Positions 1 to 6,960 of a stretch of 13,779 nucleotides of DNA are shown piece by piece. The notes below the pieces were generated by a model that saw nothing but the letters and a program-made list of their open reading frames with translations, was not told the DNA's origin and made no database searches. Every line of letters begins with the position of its first letter. Position 1 is the stretch's first letter. The stretch lies in contig CAIYBQ010000520.1 of the NCBI GenBank assembly GCA_903924445.1, positions 1-13,779 of the forward strand, in the 5' to 3' direction. A program made the position numbers and the translations under genes. This stretch comes from an uncultured Armatimonadota bacterium (GTDB taxonomy: Bacteria; Armatimonadota; Armatimonadia; Armatimonadales; Armatimonadaceae).

Positions 1-1560
1 CCCCTGATAACCATCATCGAAGGCATGGTCTCGCGCATTTTGACGGAATCGCGCCCAGATGCAACGCTTGAGATATCTGGTGTGGAGCTTACGGATGGCA
101 CAAAACTTAGTGCCAGCAAGGTAGTCATTACCACAGGAACCTTTTTGCGTGGCGTCTGCCATCGTGGGCAGAACAGCTGGTCTGGCGGACGATCGGACCA
201 ACCAGCCGCGGGAGCATTGTCGACATCCCTTGCAGAACTTGGCTTCCCGCTTTTACGCCTAAAGACGGGTACGACGCCGCGTATACGGTTTAGCAGCATC
301 AACCTTGACCTGACGGAAGAACAGCCAAGCGAGCCTGAGTGTCCTCCGTTTTCATTTTCGACGCCTGGGCGGCGCCACGATGGCCTTCTCCCGGCTTGGC
401 AGGTCTGGACGAACGATGCGACGCATCAGGTGATTCGGGAGAACTTGCACTTATCAGCGATGTACGGGGGTTTAATCGAAGGCGTGGGCCCGCGGTACTG
501 CCCTAGTATCGAAGATAAAGTCGTACGGTTCGCGGACAAGGATTCGCACCAGATTTTCCTTGAACGCGAAGGATGGAATACAGAGTCGGTGTATGTTCAG
601 GGAATGAGCTCAAGCCTTCCCGAAGATGTGCAGCTCGCGTTCCTAAAGTCCATCCCCGCGCTGGCAAATGTCGAAGTCATTAAGTATGGCTACGCAGTCG
701 AATACGATGCCGTCCCTCCGACCGAGCTATTCCGGACGCTTGAAACAAAGCGGATCCAGGGTCTCTACCTTGCCGGTCAGATCAATGGGACCAGCGGCTA
801 CGAGGAAGCGGCAGGACAGGGCCTGCTGGCGGGAGCCAATGCTGCATTAAATGTCAAAGACTTGCCTCCCCTTGAGATTGAGCGTCACGAGGGGTACCTC
901 GGCGTGATGGTGGATGACTTGGTGACGAAGGGTGTTGATGACCCTTACCGGTTGTTGACCAGCCGTGCGGAATACCGTCTCACGCTGCGCCATGACAATG
1001 CTGACTTGCGGCTGACGCCAAAGGGAATCACCCATGGCCTTGTTTCGCCAGAGCGCAAAGAACGATTTGAGCAGCGAAAACAGCTCATCGATGACGTCAT
1101 GTCATTGATGAAGTCAAGCTTTGTGACGAATCAGCAACATACTTACCTTGCAGAAAATGGTCTTCCAACGCCTGATAACAAAATGTCTGTACTTGAATAC
1201 GCAAGGCGTCCGGAGGTGACACAGCAGGCAGTGGCAGATTTGCTTCAGCTTGATGTCAATGACGCGCGTGATGGTATTCAACAGGGCATCATTTTTGCAC
1301 GCTACGAGCACTACGTGGCACGCGAGTATTCGCAGATAGATGCCTATAAACGTGCGGATGACATGCGGATTCCGCTTGAAATCGATTATCGGGCGATCAA
1401 CTCACTTGCATCTGAAGCGCGTGAAAAGCTCTTGCAGATACGGCCATCCACCGTGGGACAAGCCGCAAGAATCCCGGGTGTAAACCCGGCGGACATCTCA
1501 ATCCTAAGGCTGCATCTTGCCGCGAACAAGCGTCAACTTGCGGAACCAACAGTACGGTAA
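1..1560 (+). CDS. mnmG: tRNA uridine-5-carboxymethylaminomethyl modification enzyme MnmG (GidA), 5'-truncated
   Basis: MnmG is the FAD-dependent partner of MnmE; the complex installs the carboxymethylaminomethyl group on wobble U34 of certain tRNAs in the cytoplasm. The frame is open from base 1, so the gene enters from outside the window; 519 residues are present. Compared with the roughly 629 residues of the E. coli protein, about 110 N-terminal residues, including the FAD-binding GxGxxG, are missing. Recognisable blocks are KTGTTPRI, the VGPRYCPSIEDK block with the conserved cysteine at fragment residue 167, the FAD-contacting GQINGTSGYEEAAGQG block near residue 259, TSRAEYRLTLRHDNADLRLT, and the C-terminal MnmE-binding helical domain with YEHYVAREYSQI and GQAARIPGVNPADISIL. 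The first ATG in the window, at 25, is internal and not the true start. A redoxin gene follows after 17 bp. Identification is very secure. Confidence 0.97.
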   Translation, partial: PLITIIEGMVSRILTESRPDATLEISGVELTDGTKLSASKVVITTGTFLRGVCHRGQNSWSGGRSDQPAAGALSTSLAELGFPLLRLKTGTTPRIRFSSINLDLTEEQPSEPECPPFSFSTPGRRHDGLLPAWQVWTNDATHQVIRENLHLSAMYGGLIEGVGPRYCPSIEDKVVRFADKDSHQIFLEREGWNTESVYVQGMSSSLPEDVQLAFLKSIPALANVEVIKYGYAVEYDAVPPTELFRTLETKRIQGLYLAGQINGTSGYEEAAGQGLLAGANAALNVKDLPPLEIERHEGYLGVMVDDLVTKGVDDPYRLLTSRAEYRLTLRHDNADLRLTPKGITHGLVSPERKERFEQRKQLIDDVMSLMKSSFVTNQQHTYLAENGLPTPDNKMSVLEYARRPEVTQQAVADLLQLDVNDARDGIQQGIIFARYEHYVAREYSQIDAYKRADDMRIPLEIDYRAINSLASEAREKLLQIRPSTVGQAARIPGVNPADISILRLHLAANKRQLAEPTVR

Positions 1561-1577
1561 GAGAGGTATCGTCCACT

Positions 1578-2087
1578 GTGCCACAACCGCCCACCAAAGG
1601 TTCCACCGCTCCAGCAATAGCGGTCCTCAATCCCCAAACTGGAGCTGAAGTTACATTCGGTTACCCTGTTAGTGGCTTTACGCTTGTTTTATTCCTTCGA
1701 GGCACCTGGTGTCCCTATTGCACAGAACAGCTCAAAGCATTGGCAAAACACAAGGCTGCGCTTGAGCAAAACGGCTTTCGAATTGCATGTCTCTCAGCGG
1801 AGAGCCCACGAGTGCTTGAGGCTTACCTGAAGAAATCCGGTTTGGATGTCCCTTTGTTCCACGATGCAACTCATGATGCAGCAAAGGCATTTGGGGTTCA
1901 TTACTGGCTTCGCTACGATGGCTTTAACCTCGCTCACCCAGCCCTCTTCATCATCGGGCCCAACGGTGAGACCCTGGTTTCCCATGTGAGCAAGTCGATG
2001 TCCGATTTGCCAGTTGGGCATCTTTTAGAGACATTCCTCGGCTTTCTTGGCCAGCCTTCATCGGAGACATCAGATGCAAAACAGTGA
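1578..2087 (+). CDS. Peroxiredoxin-like redoxin (AhpC/TSA family) with WCPYC motif
   Basis: This is a 169-residue thioredoxin-fold protein of the AhpC/TSA-redoxin type, probably a cytoplasmic thiol peroxidase or thiol-disulfide enzyme. The sequence shows the beta-strand LVLFLRGTWCPYC followed by the helix TEQLKALAKH, putting cysteines at 45 and 48. This RGxWCPYC arrangement occurs in a peroxiredoxin-like subfamily in which the first cysteine is expected to be peroxidatic. Later elements are VPLFHDATHDAAKAFGVHYW and HPALFIIGPNGETLVSHVS, matching the P-x-x-F-I-I-x-P-x-G strand of the fold. There is no signal peptide or membrane segment. The chosen start is GTG at 1578; a purine-rich GAGAGG at 1561-1566 lies upstream at a somewhat long spacing. 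The gene sits 17 bp after mnmG and overlaps the next gene by 14 bp, suggesting one transcript. Substrate and electron donor cannot be told from the sequence. Confidence 0.88.
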   Translation: MPQPPTKGSTAPAIAVLNPQTGAEVTFGYPVSGFTLVLFLRGTWCPYCTEQLKALAKHKAALEQNGFRIACLSAESPRVLEAYLKKSGLDVPLFHDATHDAAKAFGVHYWLRYDGFNLAHPALFIIGPNGETLVSHVSKSMSDLPVGHLLETFLGFLGQPSSETSDAKQ

Positions 2088-2925
2088 TGCTGAGCCGCTT
2101 CGGCTGTTAGCGGTAGAGCACATGAAGGCCGGTCGCTATGCTGATGCGGTTGCAGTGTTGCGAAAAGCCGTCGTTGTCGCTCCCGATGACGACAACCTGT
2201 GGCGGATTCTTGGCGGTGCACTGTCGAATGTTGGTGAATCGCAGGCAGCCCTTGATGCCTTTAGTCAGTCCATCGCAATCGCTCCAGGGTCGGCCCGCAA
2301 CCACTTCAACCTTGGTGTTGCACTCGAACAGCTTGGCCGCTACGAGGATGCGAAGACCTGCTACCGTGCTGCAATCGGACGTGATCCCACCTACGGTCTT
2401 GCTCAGCAACGGCTAGCTAAACTAGATGCTGCTTATCCGGACAGCCCGAGAACAGTCCCGTTCCCAATGGCTGAATCGTTGCAGTCAGGCATCGATACAT
2501 TCGCTGAAACCCCTGTGGGTGGCTGGGGCTCTGAGTCTGTGCCTACTGGAGGCGTACAACGTCAGCAACAACGACCAATGCCTCCAAGAGTTCACCCAGT
2601 TTCCAGAATTCCAGGTGCGGGTACATCCTTTGCAGCACGGCAAGGCTTGGAACCCGATGGCGTACCGGCATCCACCATTTTCGCGCTTGGAATCGTGGGA
2701 ATCGCCGGCGGATTTAGTTGTGGCCTACCCATGGTTTGTGCTCCCGTCGCTTGGATTATGGGAAACAAGGCGCTTGCCCGGATCGCTGAGCTTGGCGATG
2801 TCCCTGAGTCAATGCAGCAGCAAGTCAGGACAGGACGAACCTTGGGAATTGTTGGGACCGTGCTCCTGGTGCTAGGCGTCATAGCCCTCATCCTTTTGTT
2901 TGGAGCCGGAATTATAGCCGATTAG
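2074..2925 (+). CDS. TPR-repeat protein with C-terminal DUF4190-like membrane domain
   Basis: From the ATG at 2074 this is 283 residues. Three tandem tetratricopeptide repeats occupy roughly residues 8-37, 41-71 and 75-105 (for example AGRYADAVAVLRKAVVVAPD and NHFNLGVALEQLGRYEDAKTCY). A Pro/Gln/Gly-rich linker of about 70 residues follows. Two hydrophobic segments at about 200-228 and 256-281 flank the basic stretch GNKALARIAEL, which looks like DUF4190. This predicts a cytoplasmic protein-binding TPR part anchored by a C-terminal hairpin. A longer reading from a TTG at 2047 exists, but the ATG at 2074 has GGAG at 2063-2066 with 7-nt spacing and so decides the start. It overlaps the redoxin gene by 14 bp, implying coupled translation. 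It ends in a 4-bp convergent overlap with the VOC gene. The binding partner is unknown. Confidence 0.85.
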   Translation: MQNSDAEPLRLLAVEHMKAGRYADAVAVLRKAVVVAPDDDNLWRILGGALSNVGESQAALDAFSQSIAIAPGSARNHFNLGVALEQLGRYEDAKTCYRAAIGRDPTYGLAQQRLAKLDAAYPDSPRTVPFPMAESLQSGIDTFAETPVGGWGSESVPTGGVQRQQQRPMPPRVHPVSRIPGAGTSFAARQGLEPDGVPASTIFALGIVGIAGGFSCGLPMVCAPVAWIMGNKALARIAELGDVPESMQQQVRTGRTLGIVGTVLLVLGVIALILLFGAGIIAD

Positions 2926-3326
2926 CCAAGTTCATCCGGTTGGCTTATCTGCCACGAGACGCCAAAGCGATCCGTTAGCCAGCCATAATTTGGGCTGTGT
3001 GGGTAGCTGTCGATGGCAAGCAGCACCGTGCCACGCTTGGCAAGAGTCTCATACGCATGAAACAAGGCGGCTTCATCGGCGAGCTCAACGTAGAGCGACA
3101 CAGCCGGTGTAAACGCAAACCCGTGCATCACTGGACTATCAATGATTCGAATGTTATTGCCATAAATGGCCAGCGTAGCAGACCTGACTTTGCCGAACGT
3201 CGATTTGGCATCAGCACCATAGTCTGACTTATCTAGAAGCACTGCCTCAGGAAACGCTTCGAGATACAGCGCAATGGCTTCGGCTGCGTTTCCATCAAAC
3301 ATCAGACAAGGAGTAACTCTGACCAT
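2922..3326 (-). CDS. VOC-superfamily protein, PhnB-like (glyoxalase/3-demethylubiquinone methyltransferase-like fold)
   Basis: This 134-residue protein has the usual length and layout of PhnB-like VOC proteins. The N-terminus reads VRVTPCLMFDGNAAEAIALY, the classic first beta-strand and helix of the paired betaalphabetabetabeta module. A central strand block contains ATLAIYGNNIRIIDS, and the C-terminus carries YGWLTDRFGVSWQIS, the D-x-F-G-x-x-W-Q signature of the family. Such proteins are often annotated as glyoxalase or bleomycin-resistance-like, but this group mostly has no proven reaction, so no substrate is assigned. The start has AGGA five bases upstream in the transcript. It is the last gene of a four-gene minus-strand run. 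It is separated from the peptidase gene by a 60-bp gap containing a 12-bp-stem hairpin, so its expression may be set apart from the genes upstream. Its stop codon overlaps the stop of the opposite-strand TPR gene. Confidence 0.87.
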   Translation of the reverse strand: MVRVTPCLMFDGNAAEAIALYLEAFPEAVLLDKSDYGADAKSTFGKVRSATLAIYGNNIRIIDSPVMHGFAFTPAVSLYVELADEAALFHAYETLAKRGTVLLAIDSYPHSPNYGWLTDRFGVSWQISQPDELG

Positions 3327-3340
3327 CGGAATCCTTCAGA

Positions 3341-3377
3341 TCCAGCCTCTTGACATTCACAGCGGCAAGAGGCTGGA
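3341..3377 (-). terminator. Intercistronic hairpin between the oligoendopeptidase and VOC genes
   Basis: A perfect 12-bp inverted repeat (TCCAGCCTCTTG at 3341-3352 and its complement at 3366-3377) encloses a 13-nt loop. In the minus-strand transcript it starts 9 nt after the peptidase stop and ends a few bases before the AAGGA ribosome-binding site of the VOC gene. There is no following U-run, so it is not a canonical intrinsic terminator. It may be an attenuator, an RNA-processing or 3'-end stabilising hairpin, or a factor-dependent terminator. The structure is certain from the sequence; the role is inference. Confidence 0.55.
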
Positions 3378-3386
3378 ACAGCTCAG

Positions 3387-5177
3387 TTAGTTTGCACCCT
3401 CAGCGAGGGCAACGAAGCGGTCGATGTCTGCTCGGATGACGTCAAAGCTGGCATCCCAGAATGCACGCGACCGGATATCTACCCCAAAGCGCTCCGCGAG
3501 CGTCGCCGCATCCCCCATGCCCGTGCTCGATAGAAGGTCATCGTAGCCAGCCACAAAGGTGTCAGGAGACTTCTGATAACAGGCATACAGACCAAGCCCG
3601 AACAACAAGCCAAACATATATGGATAGTTGTAGTAGGTCGCACCGTAGTAATGCCCCTTGACCGCCCACATGTAGTTGTGACGATGTTCTGAGAGGCCAT
3701 CCCCATAGGTGTCGTCCTGAGCCTTTGCCATGATGCCGCAGAGCTCATCCGTGGAAAGCTCGCGCATTTTGCGCTGTTCGAGAACCGACTGCTCAAACAA
3801 GAAGCGACTCGAAATGTCAACGACAACCTGACATTGTCCCTGGAGGCTTGCTTCCAAGATACTGAGCTGTTCATCCGCTGGTGCGCCGTCAAGGGCGGCA
3901 TTTTTGATGATGGTTTCGCAGAAGATACTCGCCGTTTCGGCAAGGGTCATCGGTGTGCCCGCAATCGTTGGCGGACGATGTTCAAGACAGAGGTTGTGGT
4001 AGCCGTGCCCGAGCTCGTGTGCCAGAGTGCTTACTGCATCAAAGCTTGGGTTGTAATTTTGCAGGATGCGGCTCTCCCCGGGAACCATCCCCATACAGAA
4101 CGCGCCGCCCTCTTTTCCCGGACGCGGCTCTGCATCAATCCAGTTTTCGGTGAATGCCCGCCGGGCGAAGTCGCCAAGGCGCGGAGTGAATGAATCAAAA
4201 TGTGTTGCGACAAATTCCTTTGCGACGCTCCACGACCACTTGCTTGACTCTGCTCCCACTGGTGCAAACATGTCAAACCAGTGCAAGCCGCCATCGTAAC
4301 CGAGGAGCTTTGCCTTGGCTTTCATATATCTGCGAAAGTCTGGGAAGGCAGCATTTGCAGCATCGAGCATTGCGCTAAGCGTCGCTCTGTCAATACCGTT
4401 TTCCCACACGGCTTCATCAAGAGGATCTGCCCAGCCACGCCGCGTCGCCAGAACATTTGTTTCATGCTTGATGCCATTCATCGCAGCAGCAAGCGGAAGC
4501 GCAACCGTCGGCCACGTCGCGACCTCAGCATCGTAGGCATCCCGGCGAACCTTCGCATCGGCATCGGATGAAAGCACGCGTACCATTGCCATCGGCAGTT
4601 TTTGATCGCCAACCGCAACCGTAAGTTGGCTGGTCATATCACTGTGCAAACGCCCCCAAGCGGCTGTTCCCGAGAGGGAAAGCTGTGCAGCAAGTTCCTC
4701 TTCAGGACTCGACATTTGATGTTGGGCACCCACTTTGGCCTGTTCAAGGGGATAGGCATAGAGGCTGGCAAGTTCGCTCTTCGATTTGAGAGTTTCGGTA
4801 TCGATGGAACCCAGCCAGGCTACCCAGCGGACAGCCAGTGTCTGGAGCGCTACGGACTGTCCACGCAATTCGCTTGCAATCCCCTGTGCGAGCTCATTTG
4901 TGGTGTCGGTAGAAATATGCCCATACACGTAGGATGAAACAAGGTTGTTCACGAGCTCAAGTGTGTCAAATGCTTGAGCAAGCTCCTCGTATCTCCGGAC
5001 TGTTTCATCGGTCACTACGGTGTCAGTCGTCGATCCAATCTGGTAGAGATCAAAGCGTTCGGTGAGCGCGCCGATTTGGGTGAGGACTTGCTGGTAGGCG
5101 GCTTTGAATGGTTCAGATGTGAGGCTTGGATAGTACGGTGTGAGGTCCCAGTGTGGGAGTTCGTTTTCATTCGACAT
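3387..5177 (-). CDS. M3-family zinc oligoendopeptidase (PepF/M3 family)
   Basis: This is a 596-residue cytoplasmic metallopeptidase of family M3 that should cut short peptides. The zinc-binding HELGH lies at residues 387-391 (H387, catalytic E388, H391), and the third ligand is E414 in MTLAETAS, the spacing expected for M3. Upstream the block AFCMGMVPGESRILQNY precedes the active site. Downstream HRHNYMWAVKGHYYGATYYNYPY holds the His/Tyr residues that line the substrate cleft in this family. The N-terminal half is the helical M3 domain, beginning with the typical HWDLTPYYPSL. The wording around HELGHGYH and MTLAETAS fits the pepF/M3 oligoendopeptidase subgroup rather than thimet-type peptidases. 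No signal peptide is seen. The ATG has GGAG seven bases upstream. It follows the FAH-family gene by 23 bp, so the two are probably cotranscribed. Confidence 0.95.
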   Translation of the reverse strand: MSNENELPHWDLTPYYPSLTSEPFKAAYQQVLTQIGALTERFDLYQIGSTTDTVVTDETVRRYEELAQAFDTLELVNNLVSSYVYGHISTDTTNELAQGIASELRGQSVALQTLAVRWVAWLGSIDTETLKSKSELASLYAYPLEQAKVGAQHQMSSPEEELAAQLSLSGTAAWGRLHSDMTSQLTVAVGDQKLPMAMVRVLSSDADAKVRRDAYDAEVATWPTVALPLAAAMNGIKHETNVLATRRGWADPLDEAVWENGIDRATLSAMLDAANAAFPDFRRYMKAKAKLLGYDGGLHWFDMFAPVGAESSKWSWSVAKEFVATHFDSFTPRLGDFARRAFTENWIDAEPRPGKEGGAFCMGMVPGESRILQNYNPSFDAVSTLAHELGHGYHNLCLEHRPPTIAGTPMTLAETASIFCETIIKNAALDGAPADEQLSILEASLQGQCQVVVDISSRFLFEQSVLEQRKMRELSTDELCGIMAKAQDDTYGDGLSEHRHNYMWAVKGHYYGATYYNYPYMFGLLFGLGLYACYQKSPDTFVAGYDDLLSSTGMGDAATLAERFGVDIRSRAFWDASFDVIRADIDRFVALAEGAN

Positions 5178-5200
5178 GATTTTGCTCCAGAGGTGCGAGT

Positions 5201-6034
5201 TTAGATGACGGGATTGGTCAGTGTTCCAATACCAGAAATAGTGACAGTCACAGAATCGCCAGCAACCAGAGGACCGACGCCACTCGGGGTTCCCGTGGCG
5301 ATGCAGTCTCCGGGCATCAGCTCGGTGACGGTACTCAGAAAATGAATCAATGCTGCGACATCATGGATCATTTGGGCAGTCGTTCCATGTTGCCGTGGCG
5401 TGCCGTTAACGGTGACATCGATTGTCAGCGGAAAATGCTCAGCCAGGCTGGACGCGGCAACAACGACTGGGCCAATGGGTCCAAATGTGTCCCTGCACTT
5501 TGCCAGGAACCATGGGTAACCTTTTGCTTGCAGAGCTTTTGACTTCGCGCGGGCTGTGACATCGTTGATGATGGAATAACCTGCCACGTGCTCAAGTGCG
5601 GTATCCAGCGCGATGTCCTGTCCACCCATCCCGATCACGACCAAAAGCTCACCTTCATGGTCAACCTGACCGATAGCGGTTGGCAGAACGATTGACTCCC
5701 CGGGGCCGATGATGCTGCTGTTTGCCTTTTGGAAGACGACGGGCTCATCCGGGATGGCATTGCCCAGCTCTTTGGCATGATCAGCGTAGTTACGTCCAAT
5801 GGCCAGAATCCGGTTTGGAGCTGGCAATGGGCATGCGAGGGCGGTTGATGCGGGGAGGCAATAGTCTTCGCGACGGGGCAGCCAGAGCAGGTTTGCATGG
5901 AGATCCTGATCACAAACCGCATCGAAGACGGACTTTGGCGCCAATGTGCCAAGCGCGATGGTCAGATCACAGAAGCGGCCATCGGTGAGCTGCCACAGCA
6001 CATTTCCAGTTTCAAGCGCCCTCGCGAAATGCAT
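5201..6034 (-). CDS. Fumarylacetoacetate hydrolase-family protein (FAHD1/2-oxo-hydratase-like)
   Basis: This 277-residue cytoplasmic enzyme is of the FAH superfamily, which hydrolyses or decarboxylates 2-oxo acids or acylpyruvates using Mg2+. An N-terminal domain of about 70 residues is followed by the catalytic beta-roll beginning ILAIGRNYADHAKELG. Expected metal ligands are visible: E127 and E129 in VDHEGELLVVIG and D158 in SIINDVTAR. Further signatures are KGYPWFLAKCRDTFGPIGP, with K179, and the closing GDCIATGTPSGVGPL. The residue after NDVTAR is Ala rather than the usual Asp, a small deviation. The KGYPWFLAK lid resembles FAHD1-type enzymes, but the substrate cannot be assigned. Its ATG overlaps the TAA of the DsbA-family gene by one base (TAATG), implying translational coupling. 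The peptidase gene follows 23 bp later. Confidence 0.92.
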   Translation of the reverse strand: MHFARALETGNVLWQLTDGRFCDLTIALGTLAPKSVFDAVCDQDLHANLLWLPRREDYCLPASTALACPLPAPNRILAIGRNYADHAKELGNAIPDEPVVFQKANSSIIGPGESIVLPTAIGQVDHEGELLVVIGMGGQDIALDTALEHVAGYSIINDVTARAKSKALQAKGYPWFLAKCRDTFGPIGPVVVAASSLAEHFPLTIDVTVNGTPRQHGTTAQMIHDVAALIHFLSTVTELMPGDCIATGTPSGVGPLVAGDSVTVTISGIGTLTNPVI

Positions 6035-6705
6035 TAAAGCGTACCTTCTGGCAGGCGGCGAACGCGTCCAAGGAAGCGCTCCATGGCGCGCGCAAGGTCA
6101 TCGTAGTTGGCTTCAGCCATAACCTCATTAGCTCCAAAGATGAAGGTTGGGACATTGCGAACGCCTGCACCGTATGCACCATCATCAAATGGAAGAATCT
6201 GATCAGCGTATGCTTCACCGTTCACCGATGTTGCCATTGCAGCATCATCGATACCAACACCCTTAGCGATTTCGCGTAGGACATCGATATTTTCGATGTC
6301 AGCATACTGCTCCCAATAGGCTTTGTAGATGGCCGTATTGAAAAGGTTGAACGTTTCATGGCCGAGGGTCTTTGCAAACTCTAATGCGAGAAGTGCCTTG
6401 TGAGAACGGACAAATCCGGGGCGAACATCGGACATTGGGACGCCTTCGGCGGCTGTGAAGTCATCAAAGCGATTTGGCTTACTTGGATCTCTGACAATCG
6501 CAGGGCGTGGTCCGGGATTGGATGGAGGGCCATCGAGGTCTGGCGGGAACAGCTCAGCACCCAGCCACGTGATTTCGATACTAAATTGCTGTTCGAGGCG
6601 CGCTGCCTGAAACAATCCAACGTAGCACCACGGGCAAACGATGTCATGATAGAGGACGACATTGTCACGGCGCATCTGCGGCCGGAGGTCAAATACGGTA
6701 GCCAT
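6034..6705 (-). CDS. DsbA-family (FrnE-like) thiol-disulfide oxidoreductase, cytoplasmic
   Basis: This 223-residue DSBA-like thioredoxin-domain protein has the active site C24-P-W-C27 in HDIVCPWCYVGLFQAARLE and a cis-proline at 186 in GVRNVPTFIFGAN. A helical insertion between these (about residues 60-165) is typical of the FrnE / 2-hydroxychromene-2-carboxylate isomerase group. Because the first active-site position is Cys rather than the Ser of HCCA isomerases and kappa-class GSTs, a redox role is favoured over isomerisation. There is no signal peptide, so it should act in the cytoplasm. The ATG at 6705 is used because the alternative at residue 11 has no ribosome-binding site, although the site at 6705 is itself weak. 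It is the first gene of the minus-strand run and overlaps the FAH-family gene by one base. The tRNA-Val gene diverges upstream. Confidence 0.9.
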   Translation of the reverse strand: MATVFDLRPQMRRDNVVLYHDIVCPWCYVGLFQAARLEQQFSIEITWLGAELFPPDLDGPPSNPGPRPAIVRDPSKPNRFDDFTAAEGVPMSDVRPGFVRSHKALLALEFAKTLGHETFNLFNTAIYKAYWEQYADIENIDVLREIAKGVGIDDAAMATSVNGEAYADQILPFDDGAYGAGVRNVPTFIFGANEVMAEANYDDLARAMERFLGRVRRLPEGTL

Positions 6706-6806
6706 AATGCTAGTCTACCTGCATGAATTGCATCTGTCTGGTATGCCTTTAGAGCGAACGTGTGCGATTTGTTTACCGGGGTTACCTGTGATAACTTATG
6801 GGCTCT

Positions 6807-6878
6807 GGACGGTTGGCTCAGTGGTAGAGCATCGCCTTCACACGGCGGGGGTCACAGGTTCGAATCCTGTACCGTCCA
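6807..6878 (+). tRNA. trnV: tRNA-Val (anticodon CAC)
   Basis: The 72-nt cloverleaf was folded by eye. Acceptor stem GGACGGT (6807-6813) pairs with ACCGTCC (6871-6877). The D-arm is GCTC/GAGC (6816-6819, 6827-6830). The anticodon stem TCGCC/GGCGG (6832-6836, 6844-6848) has one T-G wobble at its base and encloses the loop TTCACAC, giving anticodon CAC at 6839-6841. The variable loop is 5 nt, and the T-arm ACAGG-TTCGAAT-CCTGT is perfect. The discriminator is A at 6878 and CCA is not encoded, so it must be added enzymatically. It would read the valine codon GUG. The gene stands alone between divergent minus-strand genes. A weak promoter-like pair (TTGTTT at 6769, TAACTT at 6792, 17-bp spacing) lies upstream but is not convincing. 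Confidence 0.95.
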
Positions 6879-6884
6879 TTCAAG

Positions 6885-6928
6885 ACAACCATCCTAACGT
6901 GCGCATCGTTGCGTAGATGGCTGTTTTT
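6885..6928 (+). terminator. Terminator-like hairpin after tRNA-Val
   Basis: ACAACCATC (6885-6893) pairs with GATGGCTGT (6916-6924) with a single A-C mismatch. A small AACG/CGTT stem (6896-6899, 6907-6910) can form in the loop. A run of five Ts (6924-6928) follows on the plus strand, in the right orientation to end the tRNA transcript. The stem is moderate and the loop long, so confidence is middling. Confidence 0.45.
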
Positions 6929-6960
6929 CAAGCTCCAACGCTAGCATCTCTGTTGCCACA

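Noticed and set aside
2047..2073. TTG at 2047 as the start of the TPR protein.
   Set aside because: The ATG at 2074 has a GGAG at ideal spacing and gives a better junction with the redoxin gene.
3479..3943. A 154-codon open frame overlapping the oligoendopeptidase gene on the same strand in another frame.
   Set aside because: The translation has no recognisable features, while the overlapped frame is a clear M3 peptidase with its HELGH motif; it is a shadow frame.
6807..6928. tRNA-Val 3' end as an integration site for a mobile element.
   Set aside because: No integrase, no repeated copy of the tRNA 3' end and no phage-like genes are visible in the window.
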